This document shows, one piece after another, positions 6,696 to 15,340 of a stretch of DNA of 33,689 bases. Source of the stretch: Actinophytocola xinjiangensis (GTDB lineage: Bacteria; Actinomycetota; Actinomycetes; Mycobacteriales; Pseudonocardiaceae); the NCBI RefSeq assembly GCF_001921215.1, contig NZ_MSIF01000047.1:1-33689 (forward strand). Reading direction: 5' to 3'. The notes under the pieces are model-generated. The model was not told the origin of the DNA. It saw nothing but the letters and a program-made list of their open reading frames with translations, and did no database searches. The number at the start of each line of letters is the position of its first letter. Positions within the stretch are counted from its first letter, which is position 1. The position numbers and the translations under genes are program-made.

Positions 6696-8195
6696 CTAGT
6701 CCAGTACAACGCCGTACCTGAACAAGCTGTAGAACAGCATGCCGAGGTAGAACACCGCACCGAAGCCGATGATCGCGTTCGACCACCACTTCGGCCGGAT
6801 CGGTTTGGGCAGCATCCTGTTGTTGACCAGCAACAACGTCACACAGTAGGCACCCATGGCGAACGAGGACAAGAACGCCAGCATGTCCAGGATCCCCGCC
6901 GGTCCGTCGGCCGGGCCGAACAACAGGATCATGATGCCGAAGGTGATGACGCCCCACAGGAACCCGGCGTAGAGGTGCGAGAGCCGGAACCGTCGCGCGC
7001 CGGGAACGTGGAAGTAGGTCATGTCCGCCTGCCCCCGGGAGAACGAGTCGAACAGACCCAGGGTCGCGTTCAACCCGATCAGCGCGATGAAGGCGAAGAA
7101 CAACGTGCCGAGCACCGGGCTGCCGGCCGCGGCGAACGCGTCGGACATCGCCGAGAGCGCCGCGTCCCGGTCGCCACCCTCGATCAGCTCCTTGACGTTC
7201 GGGTTCTCCCTGGCCGCCGACCTGGCGAGCACGGTGAACGAGATCGTCACGAGCATCGTGATGCCCCAGAACAGGAGTAACGCGTCGAAGGTGACCCACT
7301 TGCGCCACCCGCGCCACTTCTCCATCTCCTGCGGGTTGTCCGTGTCGAACATGAACCCGCGGGCCGGCATCTCCTCTTCCTCCTTGGCCGACCGCAGGCC
7401 GCGGATCTTGGGCACGTGCGCGCCCATGCCGGCACCGGAGTCACGCAGGTGCAGCGTGTACCACATCTGCTGCATGCCCGACGGGCCGGCGAACGCGATC
7501 GAGCCGACGACCACCGGGAACCACGCCTCGGTGAACATGTCGTCTGGCAGGTACCCGAAGGCGAACATGCCGGCCAGCGTGCTGCCCAGGTCGTCCCAGC
7601 TGCCGACGATGGAGGCGATGACCGCCGTGCCGACCACCAGCGTGCCGATGAGGATCGCGAGCACGTTCTCCAGCAGGTCGTAGATGACACTGGCCAGGCT
7701 GAACAGGATCCCGACCAGGATCAGGGCGACGCAGGCGGTCACGACCCACGGGATGCCCGTTATCTCCTCGAACGCCGCCGCGCCCGCGGAGAGGTGACCC
7801 GGCCAGATGTAGACCAGGATCGCCGTGACGAAGAAGAACCACATCAGGGGTTTGAACACCCGTGCGGCGCCGGAGAAGATGCTCTCCCCCGTCGCCATCG
7901 CGTAACGCGCCATCTCGAGCATCACCACGGCCTGGAGGGTGACGCCGATCAGGAAGAGCCATCGGATCTCGGGTCCGAAGACCAGGACCAGTCGCGGCCA
8001 CATGTACGACTCGCCCATACCGACACCGAGCGCGACCAGGAACACGGTCGGGCCCAGCAGGTGGATGGACGGTGGTGCGTCTGGTAGCGGGCGAATCGGC
8101 ATGGGTTCGAGCCCCCCGGCTCGCCATACCCGTTCCTCCCCGTCGACAGTGGCCTCACCACTGCCGGCGACAGGAGGGTTGTGAGAATCCACCAT
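6696..8195 (-). CDS. NRAMP-like transporter lacking the canonical metal-binding motifs
   Basis: 499 aa, about 11-12 membrane helices (LeuT-like fold of the APC superfamily by resemblance). The first helix reads LGPTVFLVALGVGMGESYMW where true NRAMP proteins have DPGN. The sixth-helix region reads FAGPSGMQQMW instead of the MPH-containing segment. An acidic cytoplasmic loop (AKEEEEMPARGFMF) is present. The substrate is therefore unlikely to be simply Mn(II)/Fe(II). Beside an oxalate/acyl-CoA operon, an organic acid or metal-organic acid complex is conceivable, but that is inference. GGAGG lies 4 bases before ATG 8195. A TTA leucine codon lies at codon 306 (7278-7280). The downstream membrane-protein gene is immediately adjacent. 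Confidence 0.82.
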   Translation of the reverse strand: MVDSHNPPVAGSGEATVDGEERVWRAGGLEPMPIRPLPDAPPSIHLLGPTVFLVALGVGMGESYMWPRLVLVFGPEIRWLFLIGVTLQAVVMLEMARYAMATGESIFSGAARVFKPLMWFFFVTAILVYIWPGHLSAGAAAFEEITGIPWVVTACVALILVGILFSLASVIYDLLENVLAILIGTLVVGTAVIASIVGSWDDLGSTLAGMFAFGYLPDDMFTEAWFPVVVGSIAFAGPSGMQQMWYTLHLRDSGAGMGAHVPKIRGLRSAKEEEEMPARGFMFDTDNPQEMEKWRGWRKWVTFDALLLFWGITMLVTISFTVLARSAARENPNVKELIEGGDRDAALSAMSDAFAAAGSPVLGTLFFAFIALIGLNATLGLFDSFSRGQADMTYFHVPGARRFRLSHLYAGFLWGVITFGIMILLFGPADGPAGILDMLAFLSSFAMGAYCVTLLLVNNRMLPKPIRPKWWSNAIIGFGAVFYLGMLFYSLFRYGVVLD

Positions 8196-8245
8196 TGGAC
8201 CTCCAGTGTTCGGTTACTACCGCCTGCCTGCCTGTCGACCCCTGC

Positions 8246-8279
8246 GGGTGGCCGCCGTTTTCCGTCCCGGCGGCCACCC
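8246..8279 (-). terminator. Hairpin after the acyl-CoA ligase gene
   Basis: A perfect 12-bp stem (GGGTGGCCGCCG / CGGCGGCCACCC) with a 10-base loop lies 27 bases past the ligase stop and before the NRAMP-like gene. It probably ends or attenuates the lyase-frc-ligase transcript. Confidence 0.7.
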
Positions 8280-8305
8280 CGTGAAAACGCGAAATGGTCG
8301 GCCAG

Positions 8306-10444
8306 TTAGCCGATCAGGCCGGCGGCCCTCGCCCACCGGTACTTGGCACCGAGGACCGCCACTGGCCGCTCGGTGGTGTAGGGATACGCGATCACCCGGT
8401 GCTCGAAGAGGTAGTCGCAGGCCTGCTCGACCTCGGTGTCGCCGGCCAGCGACGCCACCACCGGCTTGTCGATCCCCTTGGCGCGCGCCTCGGCGAGCAC
8501 CTTGGCGGTCAACTCGGCGAACACCATCGGCGGGGTGACGATCGTGTGCCAGTAGCCGAGGATCAGCGCGTGGATGCGCGGGTCCTCCAGGCCAAGGCGG
8601 ATCGTCGCCTCGTAGGTCGATGGCGGCTCGCCGCCGGTGATGTCGATCGGGTTGCCCGCCGCGCCGAACGGCGGGATGAACGCACGGAACGACTCGTCCA
8701 GGTCCGGCGGAATGTCCATCAGGGACAGTCCTTCGGCGACACAGGCGTCCGACAGCAGCACTCCACTGCCGCCGGCACCGGTGATGATGACGACGTTCTC
8801 GCCCTGGGGGGTCGGCAACAGGGGCAGACCCCGCGCGTACTCGAGCATCTCGTTCAGCCCGGGCGCCCGAACCACGCCCGCCTGGCGGAGGATGTCGTCG
8901 TACACCTTGTCGTCGCCGGCGAGCGCACCGGTGTGCGAGCTGGCTGCCCGCGCACCCATGTCGGTACGGCCCGCCTTGAGCACGACGACCGGCTTCTTCT
9001 TGGTCATGCGCTTCGCGGCCTCCACGAACGCACGGCCGTCCTTCAGGTCCTCCAGGTGCATGGCGACACACTGGGTGTTGTCGTCGTGCTCGAAGAAGGT
9101 CAGCAGATCATCCTCGTCCACATCGGACTTGTTGCCCAGCCCGACGATCGCCGAGACACCCATCTTCGTGGTGCGGGCGAAGCCCAGGATGGCCATGCCG
9201 ATGCCGCCGGACTGGGACGTCAGTGCCACGCCGCCGCGCACGTCGTAGGGCGTGCAGAACGTCGCGCACAGGCTCTCCGGCGTGTAGTAGTAGCCGTAGA
9301 TGTTCGGCCCGAGCATCCGGACCTTGTACCGGGTGGCGATCTCGACGATCTCGTCCTGCAGCTCCTGGTTGCCGGTCTCGGCGAACCCGGACGGGATCAT
9401 CACCACCGCGGTGACACCCTTCTCGCCGCACTCGGTGAGCGCGGCCGGCACGAACTTCGCCGGCACCGCGAACACCGCGACGTCCACGTCACCCGGCACG
9501 TCACCGACCGACTTGTACGCCTTGCGGCCCATGATCTCGTCGGCCTTGGGGTTGATCGGGTGGATCTCGCCCGCGAACCCGCCGTTGATCAGGTTCTTCA
9601 TCACCGAGTTGCCGATCTTGCCGGCCTGGTCCGACGCGCCGATGACGGCCACCGAGCGCGGCTTCATCATCGTGTTCATCGCCTGGAGGATCTCCTCCTG
9701 GCTGTAGCGCACCGGCTCGGAACGCTCCTGGGTCTCCAGCAGGATCCGCACGTCGGCCGCCACCGCGCCGCTCGCCGAGGCGAACACCGGGTTCAGGTCG
9801 AACTCGCTGATCTGCGGGAAGTCGGTGACCAGTTGGGAGACCTTCTGGATCACGTCGGACAGCGCGTCCAGGTCGACCGGGTCGGCACCCCGGGCGCCCT
9901 GGAGCACCTCGGCCGCCTGGATCCCGGTGACCATCGACCGCGCCTCGGCGGCGTCCAGCGGCGCCAGCCGGAAGGTCACGTCCTTGAGCACCTCGACCAG
10001 CACGCCGCCCAGACCGAACGCCACGATCTTGCCGAACGTGCCGTCGGTGGTGGCGCCGACGATGACCTCGGTGCCGCCGGCACCGACCATCTGCTGGATC
10101 TGCACGCCGGTGATCGACGCGTCCGCCTTGTACGCCTTGGCGTTGGCGATGATCGTGTCGAACGCCGCCCGCGCCTCGTCGGCACCGGAGACGCCGACGA
10201 TGACGCCGCCGGCCTCGGTCTTGTGCAGGATGTCCGGCGACACGATCTTGGCCGCCACCGGTTGACCGATCTCCTCGGCGAGCTTCGCCGCCTCGTCCGC
10301 CGTCGTGGCGAGACCCTCTCGTGGGGTCGGGATACCGTACGCGTCGCAGACCCGCTTGCCCTCGGGGGCGGTGAGCGAGTCCCGACCCTCGGCCCGGACC
10401 GTGTCCAGGACCTCGCGGACGGCCGCCTTGTCTACTTCGGACAT
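8306..10444 (-). CDS. ADP-forming acyl-CoA ligase (acetate-CoA ligase family), fused beta-alpha
   Basis: 712 aa. The ATP-grasp (beta) domain is N-terminal (about 10-235; GIPTPREGLATTADEAA, KIVSPDILHKTEAGGVIVGV). The CoA-binding Rossmann domain follows (about 255-380; SVAVIGASDQAGKIGNSVMK), then the ligase domain. The phosphohistidine is in SSHTGALAGDDKVYDD, at about residue 504. These nucleoside-diphosphate-forming ligases interconvert acyl-CoA + ADP + Pi with acid + ATP + CoA. Here the enzyme could recover ATP from, or make, the CoA thioester used by frc. The acyl group cannot be read from sequence. Its start lies 4 bases after the frc stop, so the two genes are tightly coupled. It is the last gene of the three-gene operon. 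Confidence 0.9.
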   Translation of the reverse strand: MSEVDKAAVREVLDTVRAEGRDSLTAPEGKRVCDAYGIPTPREGLATTADEAAKLAEEIGQPVAAKIVSPDILHKTEAGGVIVGVSGADEARAAFDTIIANAKAYKADASITGVQIQQMVGAGGTEVIVGATTDGTFGKIVAFGLGGVLVEVLKDVTFRLAPLDAAEARSMVTGIQAAEVLQGARGADPVDLDALSDVIQKVSQLVTDFPQISEFDLNPVFASASGAVAADVRILLETQERSEPVRYSQEEILQAMNTMMKPRSVAVIGASDQAGKIGNSVMKNLINGGFAGEIHPINPKADEIMGRKAYKSVGDVPGDVDVAVFAVPAKFVPAALTECGEKGVTAVVMIPSGFAETGNQELQDEIVEIATRYKVRMLGPNIYGYYYTPESLCATFCTPYDVRGGVALTSQSGGIGMAILGFARTTKMGVSAIVGLGNKSDVDEDDLLTFFEHDDNTQCVAMHLEDLKDGRAFVEAAKRMTKKKPVVVLKAGRTDMGARAASSHTGALAGDDKVYDDILRQAGVVRAPGLNEMLEYARGLPLLPTPQGENVVIITGAGGSGVLLSDACVAEGLSLMDIPPDLDESFRAFIPPFGAAGNPIDITGGEPPSTYEATIRLGLEDPRIHALILGYWHTIVTPPMVFAELTAKVLAEARAKGIDKPVVASLAGDTEVEQACDYLFEHRVIAYPYTTERPVAVLGAKYRWARAAGLIG

Positions 10445-10448
10445 TGGC

Positions 10449-11678
10449 TCAGATCACTCCATTCGCCTTGAGCTCGGCGAGCTCCTGCTCGGACACGCCC
10501 AGCTCACTGCCGTAGATTTCGTTGTTGTGCTCGCCGAGCAGCGGAGAGCGCCTGACCTCCGCCGGCGAGTCGGACAGCTTGATCGGCATGCCGACCGTGG
10601 TGAACTCGCCGCGCTCCGGGTGGTCGACCTTGACGACGATCTCGTTGTCGGCCAACGAGGCGTCCTCGATGATCTCCTTGGTCGACAGGATCGGCCCGCA
10701 GGGGATGTTGTGCTCGTTGAGCATCGCGAGCACGTCCCACTTGCCGTGGTTGACCGACCAGTCCTCGATCAGCTGGAACATCTTGTCCAGCTTGTTGAGC
10801 CGCGCCTCCGGCGTCGACCACTCCGGGTCGTCGATCAGCTCCGGGCGGCCGATCAGCTTGGCGATCGGCTCCCAGCCCACCGGCTGCACGATGACGTAGA
10901 TGTAGTCGTTCGGGCCGCCCGGCGCGCAGCGCACCGCCCAGCCCGGCTGCCCGCCGCCCGAGGCGTTGCCCGAGCGGGGCACCTCATCGCCGAACTCCTC
11001 GTTCGGGTACTCGTTGAGCGGGCCGTGCGCCAGCCGCTGCTGGTCGCGCAGCTTGACCCGGCACAGGTTGAGCACGGCGTGCTGCATGGCGACGGTGACC
11101 CGCTGCCCACGGCCGGTGTGCTCGCGCTGGTAGAGGGCGGCCAGGATGCCGGCGACGGTGTGCATGCCGGTGCCGGAGTCACCGATCTGCGAGCCGGTCG
11201 CCAGCGGCGGGCCGTCCTCGAAGCCGGTGGTCGCCATCGAGCCGCCCATGGCCTGGGCGACGACCTCGTAGGCCTTGAAGTGGGTGTAGGGGCCGTCGCC
11301 GAAGCCCTTGATGGAGGCGTAGATCAGCCGGGGGTTGATCTCCTGGAGCTTCTCCCAGGAGAAGCCCATCCGGTCGATCGCGCCGGGGCCGAAGTTCTCC
11401 GCCAGGATGTCGAAGTCCTTCACCATCTCGGTGAACAGTTCCTTGCCCCGCGCGGACTTCATGTTCAGCGTGATGCTGCGCTTGTTGCAGTTCAGCATCG
11501 TGAAATAGAGACTGTCCACATCGGGCAGGTCCCGCAGCTGCTTGCGCGTGATGTCACCGCTCGGGGCCTCGATCTTGACCACGTCGGCGCCCAGCCACGC
11601 CAGGATCTGCGTACAGGACGGTCCACTTTGGACGTGGGTCATGTCGAGGACCCGGACACCCTCGAGTGCTTTGCGCAT
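10449..11678 (-). CDS. frc: Formyl-CoA:oxalate CoA-transferase (class III, CaiB/BaiF)
   Basis: 409 aa, close in length to Escherichia coli YfdW and Oxalobacter Frc, with strong shared blocks recalled from those proteins: [64 protein letters not shown] and the C-terminal PLLGEH. The catalytic aspartate that forms the acyl anhydride is Asp167 ([10 protein letters not shown]). The mobile glycine loop is GGGQ at 241-244. The enzyme moves CoA from formyl-CoA to oxalate, giving oxalyl-CoA and formate. It lies between the ThDP enzyme (11-base gap) and the ADP-forming ligase (4-base gap). AAGGGGA precedes the ATG. This is the best evidence that the island handles oxalate. Confidence 0.94.
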   Translation of the reverse strand: MRKALEGVRVLDMTHVQSGPSCTQILAWLGADVVKIEAPSGDITRKQLRDLPDVDSLYFTMLNCNKRSITLNMKSARGKELFTEMVKDFDILAENFGPGAIDRMGFSWEKLQEINPRLIYASIKGFGDGPYTHFKAYEVVAQAMGGSMATTGFEDGPPLATGSQIGDSGTGMHTVAGILAALYQREHTGRGQRVTVAMQHAVLNLCRVKLRDQQRLAHGPLNEYPNEEFGDEVPRSGNASGGGQPGWAVRCAPGGPNDYIYVIVQPVGWEPIAKLIGRPELIDDPEWSTPEARLNKLDKMFQLIEDWSVNHGKWDVLAMLNEHNIPCGPILSTKEIIEDASLADNEIVVKVDHPERGEFTTVGMPIKLSDSPAEVRRSPLLGEHNNEIYGSELGVSEQELAELKANGVI

Positions 11679-11689
11679 GCCGAGTCCCC

Positions 11690-13405
11690 TTACTTGTACA
11701 TGGTCTGGTTCATCGTCCCCGGCGCGTAGACCTCGGGGTCGACCCAGACGTTGATCAGCGACGGCAGACCGCTGTCCCGCGCGCGCTCCAGGGCGGGACG
11801 GATGTCCTTGGGGTCGCGGACCTCCTCGCCGTAGCCGCCGAGCAGCCGGGCGAACTCGTCGTAGCGGACGTCACCCAGGGTGTTGCCCACCCGGCCCCGG
11901 TCGGCGCCATACTTCTGGATCTGGCCGTAGCGGATCTGGTTCATCGACGAGTTGTTGCCGACGATGCCGACGAAGGGCAGGTTGAACCGCACCAGGGTCT
12001 CGAAGTCGAAGCCGGTGAGGCTGAACGCGCCGTCGCCGAACAGCGCGACGACCTCCTTGTCCGGCCTGGCGTACTTGGCGGCCATCACGAACGGCACGCC
12101 GACGCCGAGGGTCCCCAGTGGACCGGGGTCCATCCAGTGGCCGGGCGACTTGGGCTGCACGACCTGACCGGAGAAGGTGACGATGTCGCCGCCGTCGCCG
12201 ATGTAGATGGAGTCCTCGGTGAGGAACTCGTTGATCTCGTGCACCAGCCGGTACGGGTCGATCGGCGCGGCGTCGGACAGCTGGCGGGGCAGGCGCTTCT
12301 CGAAGGCCTGGGTCTCCACCGCGCGCAGCTCCTCCAGCCACGACTTGCGCCCGGTGGCACCGTTGTCGACCCGGCCGGAGGTGGCCTGGGTGACCGCGGC
12401 GAGCACCGCGCCGGCGTCGCCGACGATGCCGAGGTCGATGTCGCGGTTCTTGCCGACCGTGCGGTAGTCCAGGTCGATCTGCACCACGGTGGCCTGCTGC
12501 GAGAGGCGCTTGCCGTAGCCCATCCGGAAGTCGAACGGGGTGCCGACGATGATGATCAGGTCGGCGTTCTGGAAGGCGTAGCGGCGGGCCAGTTGCAGGT
12601 GGTGCGGGTCGCCGGGCGGCAGGGTGCCGCGGCCGGAGCCGTTCATGAACGCCGGCACGTTGAGCGCGCGGACGAACTCGGTGGCCGCGTCGGTGCCCCT
12701 GGTCGTCCAGACCTGGCTGCCGAGCAGCACGCAGGGCTTCTCGGCGTTGACGACCAGGTCGGCCAGGCGCTCGATGGCCGCCGGGTCACCGGCGGTCCTC
12801 GTCGAGGCGCGGTAGGCGCCCGCCTTCGGGATGCGGGCCTTGTCCAGCGGGACCTTGGCGTCCAGCACGTCACGCGGGATCTCCAGGAAGGAGGGTCCCG
12901 GCGCGCCGTGGAAGCACTCGCGGAAGGCCATCGACACCAGGTCGGCCGCGCGCTCGGTGCTGGGCACCGTGGCGGCGAACTTGGTGATCGGGGTCATCAT
13001 GTCGACGTGCGGCAGGTCCTGCAGCGAGCCCATCTTGTGCTGGGTGAGCGCGCCCTGGCCGCCGATGAGCAGCATCGGGCTCTCCGCGCGCAGCGCGTTG
13101 GCCACGCCGGTCACCGCGTCGGTGGTGCCCGGGCCGGCGGTGACGACCGCGCAGCCGGGCTTGCCGGTGATCCGTGCGTAGCCGTCGGCCGCGTGCGCGG
13201 CGACCTGCTCGTGGCGTACGTCGATGACGTCGATGCCCTCGTCGACGCAGCCGTCGTAGATGTCGATGATGTGCCCGCCGCAGAGCGTGAAGATCACGTC
13301 CACGCCTTCGGCCTTGAGCGCTTTGGCCACCAGATGACCGCCGGAGATCATCTCCGGGTTCTCCTGACCGTCGCCGCCCGGCGTCTCCCGGACCGTTGAA
13401 GCCAT
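11690..13405 (-). CDS. ThDP-dependent oxalyl-CoA decarboxylase / 2-hydroxyacyl-CoA lyase-like enzyme
   Basis: 571 aa from ATG 13405; ATG 13417 is also open but GAGGAG abuts it, while it is 12 bases from 13405. Three-domain ThDP fold: catalytic Glu66 in [18 protein letters not shown]; the pyrophosphate motif GDGAFSLTG...GNN begins near residue 455. The position that in Oxalobacter oxalyl-CoA decarboxylase reads DYEEMDQ is here [11 protein letters not shown], resembling 2-hydroxyacyl-CoA lyases and IlvG-type proteins. The C-terminal lid ends [12 protein letters not shown]. Next to frc the simplest role is oxalyl-CoA to formyl-CoA + CO2. Cleavage of a 2-hydroxyacyl-CoA to formyl-CoA and an aldehyde or ketone is a serious alternative. 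First gene of the operon, with candidate operator site 3 upstream. Confidence 0.87.
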   Translation of the reverse strand: MASTVRETPGGDGQENPEMISGGHLVAKALKAEGVDVIFTLCGGHIIDIYDGCVDEGIDVIDVRHEQVAAHAADGYARITGKPGCAVVTAGPGTTDAVTGVANALRAESPMLLIGGQGALTQHKMGSLQDLPHVDMMTPITKFAATVPSTERAADLVSMAFRECFHGAPGPSFLEIPRDVLDAKVPLDKARIPKAGAYRASTRTAGDPAAIERLADLVVNAEKPCVLLGSQVWTTRGTDAATEFVRALNVPAFMNGSGRGTLPPGDPHHLQLARRYAFQNADLIIIVGTPFDFRMGYGKRLSQQATVVQIDLDYRTVGKNRDIDLGIVGDAGAVLAAVTQATSGRVDNGATGRKSWLEELRAVETQAFEKRLPRQLSDAAPIDPYRLVHEINEFLTEDSIYIGDGGDIVTFSGQVVQPKSPGHWMDPGPLGTLGVGVPFVMAAKYARPDKEVVALFGDGAFSLTGFDFETLVRFNLPFVGIVGNNSSMNQIRYGQIQKYGADRGRVGNTLGDVRYDEFARLLGGYGEEVRDPKDIRPALERARDSGLPSLINVWVDPEVYAPGTMNQTMYK

Positions 13406-13449
13406 GTGACTCGTCATCTCCTCATGTCATCGTGTGGGGGAGGTGGCGC

Positions 13450-13465
13450 ATACTGCATACCGTAT
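13450..13465. promoter_or_regulatory. Candidate GntR operator, site 3 (lyase-frc-ligase operon)
   Basis: ATACTGCATACCGTAT fits ATACNGNATNCNGTAT without mismatch and is the most symmetric of the four sites. It lies 45 bases upstream of the lyase start. Confidence 0.65.
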
Positions 13466-13631
13466 GACTCTAATGACGGCCAGCGTCCCGGTCTACGTTT
13501 TGTCATCCGCGCCTGTCGATGCTGTTGTCTGATCCCGTCCACGCCGGCCCCGAGCGGGCGGTCGCAAGACCCCCGCATGCCCGTTGACCAGCACTTCCGT
13601 GTTCATCTCTTCTCGTTTCGCGCAACATCTC

Positions 13632-13647
13632 ATACTGTATGCTGCAT
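13632..13647. promoter_or_regulatory. Candidate GntR operator, site 4 (panE-like gene)
   Basis: ATACTGTATGCTGCAT fits the consensus with one mismatch and overlaps a perfect odd-centred palindrome GTATGC-T-GCATAC. It lies 32 bases before the GTG start of the panE-like gene, in the divergent region shared with the lyase operon. Confidence 0.62.
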
Positions 13648-13678
13648 ACCAAATGAACACAAGAACGGAGCTTACGCG

Positions 13679-14680
13679 GTGAAAGTTGCTGTTCTTGGGG
13701 CCGGAGCCATCGGCGCTTACGTCGGTGCGGCGCTGCACCGGGCAGGAGCCGAGGTGCACCTCATAGCCAGAGGCCCCCATCTGAAGGAGATCCGACAATC
13801 GGGCGTGCGGGTGCTCAGCCCGCGCGGCGACTTCACGAGCCGTCCACACGCGACCGACGACCCGACCGAGGTAGGACCGGTCGACCACATCTTCCTTGGC
13901 CTGAAAGCGAACCGGTACGCCGAGGCGGGCCCGATGATCAAGCCGTTGTTGCACGACGGCACCACGATCATCGCCGCCCAGAACGGCATCCCCTGGTGGT
14001 ACTTCCACGGCGTGCCAGGACAGTACGCCGGGCACCGGATCGACAGCGTCGACCCCGACGGCGCGGTCTCCGCCGCGCTCCCGGTCGAACGCGCGATCGG
14101 CTGCGTGGTCTACGCGGCCACCGAGATCGAGTCCCCCGGAGTCATCCGGCACCTGGAGGGCACCCGGTTCTCCATCGGCGAGCCCACCGGCGAGATCTCC
14201 GCCAGATGCACCGAGTTCGCCGAGGCGATGGTCGCCGGCGGTCTCAAGTGTCCGGTCGAGGCGGACCTGCGCAAGGACATCTGGCTCAAGCTCATGGGCA
14301 ACATCGCCTTCAACCCGATCAGCGCGCTGACCAGGGCGACGATGGCCGGCATCTGCCGGCACCTGAGCACCCGCGAGCTGGTCGTCGAGATGATGCGCGA
14401 AACCCTCGACGTGGCCGCCAGACTCGGGTCCCACCCCGAGATCTCCATCGAACGGCGACTGGCCGGCGCCGAACGCGCCGGCGAGCACAAGACCTCCACC
14501 CTGCAGGACCTGGAGAAGGGCAAGCCGCTCGAACTCGACGTCATCCTCAAGGCCGTGGTCGAGCTGGCCGACCTGACCGGCGCCGCGGCGCCGACCGTGC
14601 GCGTGGTCAGCGCCCTGGCCGACCTGCTCAACGAGCAGGTCGCGGTCAACCCCCAGCTCAACCCGCAGTTGACCCGCTGA
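13679..14680 (+). CDS. Ketopantoate reductase family protein (ApbA/PanE-like)
   Basis: 333 aa. The N-terminal Rossmann motif VKVAVLGAGAIGAYVGAALH binds NADP(H). The central conserved lysine region is DLRKDIWLKLMGNIAFNPIS, and the C-terminal ApbA_C helices include HKTSTLQDLEKGKPLELD, a PanE hallmark. GTG 13679 is chosen because the Rossmann motif starts there and GGAG is 8 bases upstream; the longer open frame upstream is non-coding-like and includes the operator. True PanE makes pantoate for CoA synthesis. The location under a shared operator with acyl-CoA genes suggests instead a reductase for a 2-oxo acid of this pathway, or a CoA-supply role. Neither can be settled here. Confidence 0.88.
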   Translation: MKVAVLGAGAIGAYVGAALHRAGAEVHLIARGPHLKEIRQSGVRVLSPRGDFTSRPHATDDPTEVGPVDHIFLGLKANRYAEAGPMIKPLLHDGTTIIAAQNGIPWWYFHGVPGQYAGHRIDSVDPDGAVSAALPVERAIGCVVYAATEIESPGVIRHLEGTRFSIGEPTGEISARCTEFAEAMVAGGLKCPVEADLRKDIWLKLMGNIAFNPISALTRATMAGICRHLSTRELVVEMMRETLDVAARLGSHPEISIERRLAGAERAGEHKTSTLQDLEKGKPLELDVILKAVVELADLTGAAAPTVRVVSALADLLNEQVAVNPQLNPQLTR

Positions 14681-14700
14681 TCCGGGCAGTTCCACGACGC

Positions 14701-14739
14701 GGCGCGTGCCCCCGGCGAGACCCGCCGGGGGCACGCGCC
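14701..14739 (+). terminator. Hairpin terminator after the panE-like gene
   Basis: A perfect 17-bp stem (14701-14717 with 14723-14739) with a 5-base loop lies 20 bases past the stop. It ends before the MOSC gene, which must have its own promoter or be read through. Confidence 0.85.
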
Positions 14740-14759
14740 GGCCGGGGGACAATGGACCT

Positions 14760-15305
14760 ATGGCGGACGACCCGGTGGTACTGGCCGTGCACGCGGCCAC
14801 CGAACACACCTTCAGCAAGGAGAACAGGTCGTCGATCACCCTGCACGAGGGACTCGGCGTCCACGGCGACGCGCACTACGGCGCCACCGTCCAGCACCGG
14901 TCACGGGTCGCGGCCGACCCGTCACAGCCCAACCTGCGCCAGGTGCACCTGATCCCCGTCGAACTGTTCGACCTGGTCGCCGGCGCCGGGTACACCGTGC
15001 GCGCCGGCCAGCTCGGCGAGAACATCACCACCCGCCACCTCGACCTGATGGGCCTACCCGTCGGCACCCGGCTGACCATCGGTGACGCGGTGATCACCGT
15101 GACCGGCCTGCGCAACCCGTGCGGACAGATCAACGGCCTCCAGCAGGGCCTGCTCAAACAGGTCCTGCGCACCACCGAGTCCGGCGAGGTCCAGCGACTG
15201 GCCGGGGTGATGGGCATCGTCTCCCGCTCGGGCCAGGTCCGCCCTGGCGACCGGGTCGAGGTGGCGCTGCCGCCCCGACCGCACTTCCCGCTGGCGCGGG
15301 TCTGA
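14760..15305 (+). CDS. MOSC domain-containing protein
   Basis: 181 aa. The whole protein is a MOSC (molybdenum cofactor sulfurase C-terminal) domain: GLGVHGDAHYGATVQHRS near the N-terminus, QVHLIPVELFDLV, RAGQLGENITTR, and GLRNPCGQINGL with the conserved cysteine. MOSC domains bind a Moco or transfer sulfur; stand-alone short forms such as YiiM reduce N-hydroxylated compounds. Start ATG 14760 is used because the region before it is the preceding terminator. A GGGGGA lies somewhat far upstream (about 9-12 bases). It ends convergently with the ABC permease gene, with a hairpin between. Confidence 0.9.
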   Translation: MADDPVVLAVHAATEHTFSKENRSSITLHEGLGVHGDAHYGATVQHRSRVAADPSQPNLRQVHLIPVELFDLVAGAGYTVRAGQLGENITTRHLDLMGLPVGTRLTIGDAVITVTGLRNPCGQINGLQQGLLKQVLRTTESGEVQRLAGVMGIVSRSGQVRPGDRVEVALPPRPHFPLARV

Positions 15306-15333
15306 CGGCGGGGCCCCTCGCGAAGCCCCGCCG
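15306..15333. terminator. Short shared hairpin terminator
   Basis: A 9-bp stem (CGGCGGGGC / GCCCCGCCG) with a 10-base loop fills the 35-base gap between the convergent MOSC gene and the ABC permease gene. Confidence 0.65.
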
Positions 15334-15340
15334 CCCGTCC

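Noticed and set aside
8294-10471. A 725-codon open frame on the plus strand opposite the acyl-CoA ligase
   Set aside because: Arg/Asp/Val/Leu-rich shadow; the minus strand has all ligase motifs.
11666-13399. A 577-codon open frame on the plus strand opposite the ThDP enzyme
   Set aside because: Shadow of the minus-strand gene, which has the RHEQ and GDG...NN motifs.
13418-13678. N-terminal extension of the panE-like protein
   Set aside because: It would place two operators inside the gene and precede the Rossmann motif by about 90 residues. GTG 13679 fits family length and has GGAG.
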